NCBI RefSeq assembly: GCF_047238185.1
Contig: NZ_JBDFMI010000003.1
Span: 62,001 to 126,000 of the forward strand
Source: Bacillus_AD sp047238185
Lineage (GTDB): Bacteria > Bacillota > Bacilli > Bacillales > DSM-1321
Reading direction: 5' to 3'
DNA: 64,000 nt
Position numbers and translations under genes: made by a program. Under the pieces are notes generated by a model, which did no database searches, was not told the DNA's origin, and worked only from the letters and a program-made list of their open reading frames with translations. Each line of letters opens with the position of its first letter. The stretch's first letter is position 1. Positions 51,714-58,855 of this stretch are shown in pieces.

Positions 51714-52796
51714 TCATATAAGTTCATGCAACTTCCTTTTCCCCAATCTCGGCATATATTTGTCTTTAATTTCTCTTAATGATACAGAAATAACCTTCAC
51801 ATGAGGATAACGAGCAAATTTCCGTTCTAATTCCTTCTCACTGGCTTTCCAACATACAATTTGAACTTCACGACCATTTTTAACAAAGTTCTCATGATGA
51901 TAATGCGTCATCAAATGGTGCAGGACTGGATAGTTCATGCTTAGAAAATCCACTATGTACGTTTCATGACTCCCATAGTCAGCAACATATCCAGCAAAAT
52001 TTTGCTTATTACCAGCTAGAGAAGGGTGGTTGTCATATAAACGAGCGTTTAAAATTTCTTCTAAATCAGATCTACGTTCAACATTACTTCTAGTTAAATG
52101 TAACAAATGATACCCAAAATCATCTTTACCGAAGGGGATGATTAATAACTCTTTGAATACCATTAAATTAGGATGCTTTGTGATTTCATCTACTACAGTT
52201 TTATATATTTTTTCATCATAACAAATTACTGCAATTCTATTTGATTGAGCAAATTTTAATATTTCATGCTGAAATTTTTTTAATAAGGCCGCAGTTAATT
52301 TTGCTCCACTTAATTGATTTTCACTAAAAAAGAGATAAAGTGCCAATTCCCGCCCGTCAGCCATTCGCAAGCCTCCTCTAACTAGTGCATTCCTATCCAT
52401 TTCGTAAATTCGTTTCCATTCACGAGAATCCAACATATGAATTCCATAGGGCATCATAGCTGCATACACTTCATTAGTCAGCACTGTATACTTCATTTTT
52501 TCTCTAAGTGGAGCATTATAGCGCGCTTCTATGCCGTTATCTATGTATCCAGCTTTTCTAAGAGCATATATTGCCTTATCAGTACACATATATATCTTTG
52601 CAGCTCGTTTCTTCCCATTCATATCCATCCAATCTGTTAAATACTCTTTGTCTTTTAAACGTTTCAAGAATTTGTACGCATAATGCTTACTGTGAAAAAT
52701 CACCTCACACAACTGACCAATTGTTAATCCTCTCATACGGTAAATTTCGTATAATACATCATTTTGATCATAAATCCTTTCCTGCTTTACCCCCAT
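51714..52796 (-). CDS. replication-relaxation-family protein
   Basis: About 360 residues. The N-terminal ~90 are winged helices (DVLYEIYRMRGLTIGQLCEV, HYAYKFLKRLKDKEYLTDW), then TDKAIYALRKAGY and a C-terminal Rossmann-like half (RIAVICYDEKIYKTVVDEI, TYIVDFLSMNYP). This layout is that of replication-relaxation proteins, found on conjugative plasmids near oriT. The ATG at 52796 has AGGAAAGG upstream. It faces the repeat-rich region 52797-53396. Function in relaxase loading is an inference. Confidence 0.7.
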   Translation of the reverse strand: MGVKQERIYDQNDVLYEIYRMRGLTIGQLCEVIFHSKHYAYKFLKRLKDKEYLTDWMDMNGKKRAAKIYMCTDKAIYALRKAGYIDNGIEARYNAPLREKMKYTVLTNEVYAAMMPYGIHMLDSREWKRIYEMDRNALVRGGLRMADGRELALYLFFSENQLSGAKLTAALLKKFQHEILKFAQSNRIAVICYDEKIYKTVVDEITKHPNLMVFKELLIIPFGKDDFGYHLLHLTRSNVERRSDLEEILNARLYDNHPSLAGNKQNFAGYVADYGSHETYIVDFLSMNYPVLHHLMTHYHHENFVKNGREVQIVCWKASEKELERKFARYPHVKVISVSLREIKDKYMPRLGKRKLHELI

Positions 52797-53396
52797 TTTG
52801 AACATCCTTTCCTCGCATAAAATAGGCCCGGTACCCACTCCATACTTCCCTCGTTCTATTCGGGATTTATCCATCATTTCACTCTCTCAGCATCTCGCTA
52901 ATTTCCAATTTCCCTTTCGTAAATATGCAAATCCCAACCCCACATATCTTTGCATGGAGTGCACAAACCATTCGTTCCATTCCTTCAAGATCCTCGAGTA
53001 AACTCTCAAATCTTTCTCTCATTCACTCATTCAGCAGACTCGTTAGCCGGGGTAATGCTTTATTTCTCTAGTTTTACTCGTTTACGGGGTAACACTCGCC
53101 CAACTTACCCGAAGCAAAAATCAATTTTGTTACCCCTAAGAAACTCCAACAACCCTATACGCCTAGTGGAATTCAGCAGTCTAATATCTTCAAAAAATTT
53201 CAAAATCCCCAAAAGGTAACGATTTTTTCAAAAAAACCCATTAAACTAAAGGTTATACAGCTTTTTTATTTTGTCTTATTAGAGGTCTATTAACATTTTT
53301 TAATGGGCTCTCATAATAGACTGCCAAAAACTAGTGTTAAATCGGCTATTTTTCTTAAGCTAATAGACTACTAAAATACTATTGAACTTATGTTTG
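52797..53396. other. 600-base non-coding region with GGGGTAAC repeats, candidate oriT
   Basis: GGGGTAA at 53049-53055, GGGGTAAC at 53086-53093, the inverted GTTACCCC at 53129-53136, TTACCC at 53105-53110 and GGTAACG at 53215-53221. A longer imperfect stem, AGAGG..ATTAA..TTAAT..CTCT, lies at about 53281-53312. There is no gene with a ribosome-binding site. Position between two DNA-processing genes makes it a candidate transfer origin. Confidence 0.45.
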
Positions 53397-54098
53397 TTAA
53401 AGAAGCTTGCTTTCTTGAATAATCAAAAGCATATTCTTATAATCCCCAACGAACACTTCAGTATAAGGTTTGCTTTCACATAACCGGCCATCTTCCATAT
53501 AAGATAACCTTTTCCAATTATCATCCGGAATCACCAGGGCTGAACGTAAAGAGTTAAAGATAATTGAATGAAACCTATTGTCTAAATCTGCAATTATCCT
53601 GCTATTAAAATATTGCACAATCAGAATGAAAACTTTTTCAGATTTTTTAAAAGAGGGGAGGCTTTCTCTTTTCAAATAAATACACTCAAGAATATCTTTC
53701 CTATATACATCTTGTAATGCTTCATAGAAGGCGAATTTATTATTTTTGTTTTTTTGATACTTTGGTAATATATAGTCCAACCGAATTTTTAATATTTTTC
53801 CTTGTTGGAGACTAGTTGCTTCTACAACAGAATGTCCTTTTTTCTTGAGCATCTCTTTATATCCTGGATAGTCACTATTCACCATATATTCTTTATACAG
53901 TTTCTCCACATTAGTAAGCTGTTCATATTGACGTGCACGAAGAATTTCTATGTTGTCCAGATCACCCTTAATCATTTCTAATTTGATCTCTATATCTTTT
54001 ATCTTCCATGGCACCAATATCATTTCATCGTAGATACTTGGTTCGTTTTTTGCATTTTCTTTTTGATGTTCACCCCAATAAGACTCTTCTTTATTCAT
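53397..54098 (-). CDS. RusA-like protein (putative Holliday-junction resolvase fold)
   Basis: About 233 residues. The N-terminal half is helical. The C-terminal half carries a RusA-like motif: DLDNRFHSIIFNSLRSALVI followed by PDDNW, comparable to the DxDN...DD metal site of RusA. The start at 54098 has GGTGGG upstream and the TGTCAGTTT element 57-65 bases before it. Resolvase activity is a guess from this motif only. Confidence 0.55.
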   Translation of the reverse strand: MNKEESYWGEHQKENAKNEPSIYDEMILVPWKIKDIEIKLEMIKGDLDNIEILRARQYEQLTNVEKLYKEYMVNSDYPGYKEMLKKKGHSVVEATSLQQGKILKIRLDYILPKYQKNKNNKFAFYEALQDVYRKDILECIYLKRESLPSFKKSEKVFILIVQYFNSRIIADLDNRFHSIIFNSLRSALVIPDDNWKRLSYMEDGRLCESKPYTEVFVGDYKNMLLIIQESKLL

Positions 54099-54152
54099 CA
54101 AACCCACCCCCATCATTTATCATCTTTAAATTTTATAAGAACAAATCAGTTT

Positions 54153-54165
54153 TGAAACTGACAGT
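54153..54165 (-). promoter_or_regulatory. TGTCAGTTTC element, site D
   Basis: Minus-strand ACTGTCAGTTTC, 57-65 bases before the start at 54098, with TATAAA 20 bases downstream of TGTCAG as at site C. Confidence 0.5.
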
Positions 54166-54258
54166 ATTTTAAACCACCCTAAACTTTATTAAAGTCGTTT
54201 GATGACAAATTTCCTCAACGAAACAAACATATCCATTTTACCTATATTAGCCATTTTT

Positions 54259-54308
54259 ATTGTGTACATTGTACACAATAAATGGGATAATATATATACA
54301 ATGTATAC
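54259..54308 (+). promoter_or_regulatory. palindromic operator before the 54326 gene
   Basis: The perfect 21-base palindrome ATTGTGTACA-T-TGTACACAAT (54259-54279) is followed by TATACA-A-TGTATA (about 54295-54307). GGATAAT lies between them as a likely -10. Two such sites around a promoter point to a repressor, possibly the product of the next gene. Confidence 0.65.
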
Positions 54309-54325
54309 AAAAGGAGATAAAGTAT

Positions 54326-54826
54326 ATGACCAAAGCAACCGAAGTAATAATTGAACACTTTCCAAACCTAAAAGTACATTTAAAATCTTACGAAAGTATT
54401 CTAATGGCTGAAGAAACATTACAATCACTTGATTCTACCCAGCAGACTTTCCTTAAATTAGCTTGGTATTTTCAAAAACCTGACCAAAACAATTTTGATT
54501 TAAACTCACTTTACAGGAATCTAGAAGGAGAATGGCTGCAACTTGCACTCGAATTAATTTACATCTTTTTTAAGGAAGATACATATTTGATCAAAGATTC
54601 ATCATTTTTATTTTTTCGAGATAACTCCTTAGAAGATTATTTGAATCAAGCACAGTTTGCACAATTCCTTTCAAAAAATGGTCTTAAATATTCTCGGATG
54701 AAGCTAAGAACATACTACGAAAGGGGGCATATCCCTAAAGAGGATCTATTGGTGGGTACCTCTAAGTATTGGCACATTGATACATGTAAGAATTATTTAA
54801 AACAGGTAGAGACCGTTCATGAATAA
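54326..54826 (+). CDS. putative helix-turn-helix regulator, coupled to zincin
   Basis: A 166-residue soluble protein. The C-terminal third (FAQFLSKNGLKYSRMKLRTY, GTSKYWHIDTCKNYL) looks like an excisionase or MerR-like DNA-binding module. The start at 54326 has GGAGAT upstream; the longer frame starts inside the operator. The zincin gene follows after 11 bases, a regulator-protease pairing like ImmR/ImmA in layout. Family not recognised. Confidence 0.6.
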   Translation: MTKATEVIIEHFPNLKVHLKSYESILMAEETLQSLDSTQQTFLKLAWYFQKPDQNNFDLNSLYRNLEGEWLQLALELIYIFFKEDTYLIKDSSFLFFRDNSLEDYLNQAQFAQFLSKNGLKYSRMKLRTYYERGHIPKEDLLVGTSKYWHIDTCKNYLKQVETVHE

Positions 54827-54837
54827 GGGGAAACTTC

Positions 54838-55398
54838 ATGAAAATAATAAAAAATAAAAGACTTAATAAAAAAATAAAGCAAAATGAGGTAGAGAAATTA
54901 TTTGAAGACCATAAACAAAAGATACTAACAGAACTAAACATTGATCCACCAACATTCATTATTGGGAAGAAAGCCATCAAGGAGCAATATAAAGAAGAAG
55001 GAGCTTCAACAATTTCACGAATTTTATTAATTATTCGTCTTTTATTTAACGATCCAAGTGGCACATTTTTCTGGGGAAATTGCTCTGAAGGTTCGACAGG
55101 GGTTGTTTGGATATTGGACAAGAAGAAGGTTGGTACATTAGCACATGAGCTTCGACATGTTTATCAATATCAAAAAGAGACTTTTATCTTTTCTTATACT
55201 ATTGAGAAATCGCTTAATTATCTACGTAGTCCCAAAGAAAAGGACGCAAACGAGTATGCATATTTGTATTGTAAAACCAACAATATAAGAACAGGAATTA
55301 TAAAATACCTTATTACACTTCATTTTCTTGAAATTATTGGTTTCATCTTAATACCACTTATTGCTTTACTTGTTGTTATAATTACTTCAAATACATAA
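54838..55398 (+). CDS. membrane-anchored minimal zincin (HELRH)
   Basis: A 186-residue protein with HELRH (His103, Glu104, His107) in VGTLAHELRHVYQYQ and a likely third-ligand region EKDANEYAYLY about 30 residues later. A C-terminal membrane segment lies at ~158-182. Layout and motif spacing equal those of the protein at 47687-48229. GGGG lies upstream. Substrate unknown; the neighbouring regulator is one candidate. Confidence 0.7.
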   Translation: MKIIKNKRLNKKIKQNEVEKLFEDHKQKILTELNIDPPTFIIGKKAIKEQYKEEGASTISRILLIIRLLFNDPSGTFFWGNCSEGSTGVVWILDKKKVGTLAHELRHVYQYQKETFIFSYTIEKSLNYLRSPKEKDANEYAYLYCKTNNIRTGIIKYLITLHFLEIIGFILIPLIALLVVIITSNT

Positions 55399-55417
55399 TA
55401 AGAAAGAAGGGGTAACT

Positions 55418-55585
55418 TTGGATAAACTCCATGGATACGTTATAGAGGGGGAAAATTTTATCTTAACGCATGAAGAGGATGATCAGCCAATCATTTTCCA
55501 AACAAAAGAGGCTGCAGAAGAAAAATTGGAGATATTAAATGAATCAATGCACCACTTGAAATTATCAATAAAATCAACAAATTGA
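55418..55585 (+). CDS. 55-residue acidic protein
   Basis: Starts with TTG behind AAGGGG. The product (DKLHGYVIEGENFILTHEED, later AAEEKLEILNESMHHLKLSI) is acidic with a helical end. It begins 19 bases after the zincin gene and is followed by a terminator, so it is the last gene of that operon. No family recognised. Confidence 0.55.
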   Translation: MDKLHGYVIEGENFILTHEEDDQPIIFQTKEAAEEKLEILNESMHHLKLSIKSTN

Positions 55586-55596
55586 ACACAAACAAG

Positions 55597-55630
55597 AAGA
55601 CAAAGGCTATTTACGTTCTTTGTCTTTTTT
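55597..55630 (+). terminator. intrinsic terminator
   Basis: AAGACAAAG and CTTTGTCTT pair around a 12-base loop, followed by TTTT. The next 260 bases up to 55890 hold no gene. Confidence 0.8.
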
Positions 55631-55890
55631 ATTTGCTTATTAAACAAAGCCATACATTACTCTTTCGCTAGTTTTTAATAAACTTTCTCATATTCGATTC
55701 CTTCTAGCAGTTCTTACATGCTTTAATTTCTAATTTTTATAAAACAAATAAATTCACTTATTTAAAAGGTAAATATTTACATATGTAGAATTAGTTAATA
55801 TGTAAAATATTGGTTATTATCCTTGGTCATCACAATTACTCAATGATAAAGACCAATAATAAATTTTAAATGAAAAAGGAGGAAGGAAAA

Positions 55891-56631
55891 ATGAAAAAAT
55901 TTTTTTGGTTTATTGCTGCTCTTGTATTAGCATTATCCTGTTTTGGAAGTAGTTTTGCACAGGCTGAATCGGTATCAAAAACTGATACAGATAAGGGACT
56001 GAAAGCCATTGAATCAGTTGAAAATTATATTTCTTACTTAAAGAATGAAAGTTCAACAGATTCAAATGCCATTGCGGTTTTAGATGACTTTAATAATTTA
56101 AGTAAAGATCAACAAGAAAAGTATTTATTTGCTTTGCAACCTGAAAATTATATAAAAATTATGGATGCCGTTTCATCCAGTAATAATGAAAAAACCGTGA
56201 ATTTAGATGGTGTAGATATCAAAGCTCAACTTAAGGTGGAGAGCACACTATCTGATATAACACCGTATGCCACATATAAAAATAGTCACTCCACTTATTC
56301 TTTATATGTTCTTGGAGTAAAAACAACAACTCTTTCTAGTTACGTTACCTTTGCTTATTCAGGTACTACAGCTACAGAAGTAACCGATAATTACGGTAGT
56401 TTAAGCAACTTCAATCCAGCTGTAATTTTCACTGAACTAGTTGGGAAAGGATACCTCGAGGGTTCTTGGGCTATAGGCAGAGCTTCATGGAAAGCATATG
56501 CCTCTGGATCTTTAGGCTTCATTAATGATACCGTTCATTTGTTTATTAAAGCCAACGGTGGAAGCACAAAGTATTATAAGGTTGAATCAACTCGCAGTGA
56601 TTGGGCAACAGGCGGCTGGATTAGCTTTTAA
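55891..56631 (+). CDS. secreted protein, possible large bacteriocin
   Basis: A 246-residue protein with a signal peptide (MKKFFWFIAALVLALSC..., cleavage near AQA-E, residue ~26). The mature part has a helical charged half and a C-terminal half rich in Ser, Thr, Gly and aromatic residues (SHSTYSLYVLGVKTTTLSSY, ending SDWATGGWISF). AAAGGAGG precedes the ATG at 55891. Own terminator at 56655. The small membrane gene at 56777 follows, as an immunity gene would. I do not recognise the family. Confidence 0.7.
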   Translation: MKKFFWFIAALVLALSCFGSSFAQAESVSKTDTDKGLKAIESVENYISYLKNESSTDSNAIAVLDDFNNLSKDQQEKYLFALQPENYIKIMDAVSSSNNEKTVNLDGVDIKAQLKVESTLSDITPYATYKNSHSTYSLYVLGVKTTTLSSYVTFAYSGTTATEVTDNYGSLSNFNPAVIFTELVGKGYLEGSWAIGRASWKAYASGSLGFINDTVHLFIKANGGSTKYYKVESTRSDWATGGWISF

Positions 56632-56654
56632 AACTTAATCAGTACTTTCAAAAT

Positions 56655-56693
56655 AAAAAAGCCTGTGAATATTTAAATTCAGGCTTTTTTATT
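56655..56693 (+). terminator. intrinsic terminator
   Basis: AAAAAAGCCTG and CAGGCTTTTTT with an inner GAATATTTAAATTC stem. Confidence 0.85.
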
Positions 56694-56776
56694 TTCCAAT
56701 AATTGGGACATACGTTCTAAACATTTGAATATAAATTTATTATTATGACGTTTCATTAATTAAGGAGAAGATCAAA

Positions 56777-57088
56777 TTGAGTGAATTTAAAAAAGCAAGC
56801 TTTCTATCTTTAGAAATACTTTTGTCGTTAGCACTAGGCTTACTTTTCACCATATACGTTTTGAAATACATATATGAAAATTCGGGCTTTTCTCTCTCGG
56901 GTAACGTTTGGGTTAACTGGTTTGGAATTTCATACTTTATATTTTTCTTATATTCATTAGCAATTGGTCTTTCCAAAGGTGGCAGCATCTTCAAAAAAAG
57001 AATTTCTTCTACATTTTTTTGGATTCTTTTTTTAGGATCGATTTATATAGTTTTTATTCCTTTATTTATAGATAAAAATCCTTTTTGA
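56777..57088 (+). CDS. small membrane protein, three segments
   Basis: A 103-residue protein with segments at about 10-33, 45-66 and 78-98. It starts with TTG behind AAGGAG. It follows the secreted protein gene on the same strand after a terminator. A candidate immunity protein by position and size; no family recognised. Confidence 0.65.
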   Translation: MSEFKKASFLSLEILLSLALGLLFTIYVLKYIYENSGFSLSGNVWVNWFGISYFIFFLYSLAIGLSKGGSIFKKRISSTFFWILFLGSIYIVFIPLFIDKNPF

Positions 57089-57112
57089 CTCAAAACAACT
57101 TATCACAATTTA

Positions 57113-57260
57113 TTGACTTAAAAGTTATAAAACAGTATAAATTGTGCTATAATAAACATATAAATAAGGAAAGACGAGATGCACCAACATCCCGTCTAAC
57201 TGGTGTAACCTTGCACGAGTGAGAGGTTGCCTTAAAAATTATGATTTAGAAGACCGCCCT
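57113..57260 (+). ncRNA. putative antisense RNA of a type I toxin-antitoxin locus
   Basis: Plus-strand promoter signals TTGACT (57113-57118), 17 bases, TATAAA (57136-57141), with a second TATAAT at 57148-57153. The RNA would start around 57148-57160, form stems such as GACGAGATG/ACATCCCGTC and run into the 3' end of the toxin gene from the opposite direction. The end is not defined. Confidence 0.55.
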
Positions 57261-57403
57261 CGCTTCGCAGGCTTACGGGTGGTTTTCTTTTTGCCTTTTT
57301 TGCCATCAAGCCGCCTAAAACAGTAAGTAATAAACTGTGTTATGGTAGCTGTCACTATTGTAATCACAATAGTATGTAGCAAATCAATTAAAAATTGGTC
57401 CAT
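57239..57403 (-). CDS. small hydrophobic toxin (type I, holin/Fst-like)
   Basis: A 54-residue peptide: one membrane helix (about residues 4-28, LIDLLHTIVITIVTATITQF) and a strongly basic tail (KKGKKKTTRKPAKRGRSSKS). This shape is typical of Gram-positive type I toxins (TxpA/BsrG/Fst group). The ATG at 57403 has AAGGGGGTG upstream. GAGGTTGCC in the 5' leader (57454-57446) is complementary to GGCAACCTC at the 3' side (57231-57223), allowing end-to-end mRNA folding. Promoter: extended -10 TGGTATAAT (57492-57484). Confidence 0.7.
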   Translation of the reverse strand: MDQFLIDLLHTIVITIVTATITQFITYCFRRLDGKKGKKKTTRKPAKRGRSSKS

Positions 57404-57540
57404 ATCGGTCACCCCCTTCCTTTTCCAATCTGAAAAGAAAAGGTGGGCAACCTCCCACCCGTTCAATATTTGGTTACTCTATAATTATACCATATTTAAC
57501 CTATCGAAAGGCCTGAAAACGTTGATTTATCAATGTTTTT

Positions 57541-58755
57541 TTAGATTGACACACCTGCTTTTCTCATGAATTTATAAACATTGGCCACCCAATTCGAATT
57601 AAGGTTATTAGGATCATTGTCAGCCCCATCCGGAGAATATCTAGTATGAATCTGATCCACAGTCACTAAGCCATCGTTTATATACATCCGAATTAATAAA
57701 AGCCCCATGTATTCAATGCAATCATCAATCGACGTAAAGGACATTTTGCCTTTCCCTGGTTTCATGAGACCCCCGACGTTATTCCGATCGTCAATGTCCG
57801 TACCACCTGTTTCTGCCATTGAAATGCTGGCTAAAAAGGCCGGATTTATATTATATTTATGGCCAACCTCATAATACTTACCTCCATATCCCTTTAACCG
57901 TCCCTCTAACATTGCATCAATTTGCGCAGCCGTCACAGCTGATATGTTACGTACGTCATAGCCTGTAGCCGAAAAAGCGACAGGTGAGGAAACATTCACT
58001 TGATGACGTTGCTGCCATTCCATTTGCTGTTTTTCTTCCAACGCTTGGCGTTCACGTTCCAGTTCCAATCGCCGGTTTTCCAGTTGCTGCTTACTTAAGA
58101 TTTTATTTAATTTTGATTTTTCTAGTTTATTGATGAGACCTTCTTGTTCAGCTTTTTCGGCTAATAACTCTTGTTCAATAGCCTTCAGCTTCTCATTTTC
58201 CTTCTTAACTTCTTCCAGTCTCTTCGCTTTATCATCTTTAAGTACCTTCAGCCGTTTTTGTTCTTTTTCATATTGATCGACCATCGCCTGGTCATTTTCC
58301 ATGATTGTGGAAGCAGCTCCTAATCGACCTAAAAAATCAGAAAAGCTTTCCGCATTTAGAATAATGCGCAATACAGCCATTGAACGATCTTCATCCTGTA
58401 AAGACAGCGCCCTTTTTTTAAACATCTCTTTTCGTTTTTCTATACTTGTCTCCACTTCATATACAGCACCCTCTAAATTATTAATGCTTCTTTTTAGGTT
58501 AAGGATTTCAGATTCTTGTTGGACCTTATTAATCTGTAGGCCCTGAATTTTTAATTCAAAATCATGTATTTTTATCTTTAGTTGATCTTGCTGTGATGTT
58601 ATGTGCTCTATGTCCTCATTTTGCTTCTGTAGTTGACTTTCAATCTGCTTAATAGATTGAGTTGACTCATCATTTAAAAGCGTCTCAGCGCTTGCTAGAG
58701 GCGTTGATAACAATAACCCACAAATGCTAAGACTCAATACTACTTTTCTTTTCAC
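57541..58755 (-). CDS. secreted PcsB-like coiled-coil protein with lysozyme-like domain
   Basis: A 404-residue exported protein. Signal peptide to about residue 23 (PLASAE). Residues ~30-255 form long coiled coils of PcsB/CwlO type. The C-terminal ~130 residues (YYEVGHKYNINPAFLASISM, AETGG, then NNVGGLMKPG) look like a glucosaminidase or lytic-transglycosylase fold with Glu in MAETGG as the candidate catalytic residue. Conjugation systems carry such enzymes to open the wall. The start has GGCAGGTGG upstream. Confidence 0.85.
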   Translation of the reverse strand: MKRKVVLSLSICGLLLSTPLASAETLLNDESTQSIKQIESQLQKQNEDIEHITSQQDQLKIKIHDFELKIQGLQINKVQQESEILNLKRSINNLEGAVYEVETSIEKRKEMFKKRALSLQDEDRSMAVLRIILNAESFSDFLGRLGAASTIMENDQAMVDQYEKEQKRLKVLKDDKAKRLEEVKKENEKLKAIEQELLAEKAEQEGLINKLEKSKLNKILSKQQLENRRLELERERQALEEKQQMEWQQRHQVNVSSPVAFSATGYDVRNISAVTAAQIDAMLEGRLKGYGGKYYEVGHKYNINPAFLASISMAETGGTDIDDRNNVGGLMKPGKGKMSFTSIDDCIEYMGLLLIRMYINDGLVTVDQIHTRYSPDGADNDPNNLNSNWVANVYKFMRKAGVSI

Positions 58756-58767
58756 ATTGCCACCTGC

Positions 58768-58830
58768 CCTTTAATAATTGTATAAGAAAAAGCTACCCGT
58801 TCACCTTCAGGGGAACGAATAGCTTAATCC
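58768..58830 (-). terminator. terminator with GGGCAGG tail element (copy 5)
   Basis: On the minus strand AAGCTATTCGTTC and GAACGGGTAGCTT pair, followed by TTTTTCTTATACAATT and AAAGGGCAGG, which doubles as the ribosome-binding region of the next gene. It ends the PKD-protein transcript. Confidence 0.65.
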
Positions 58831-58855
58831 ACATCATGTACTTATCTAGCAGCAG

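Noticed and set aside
54189..54428. A 79-codon minus-strand frame over the operator region
   Set aside because: It overlaps the palindromic operator and the regulator gene start on the other strand and has no site.
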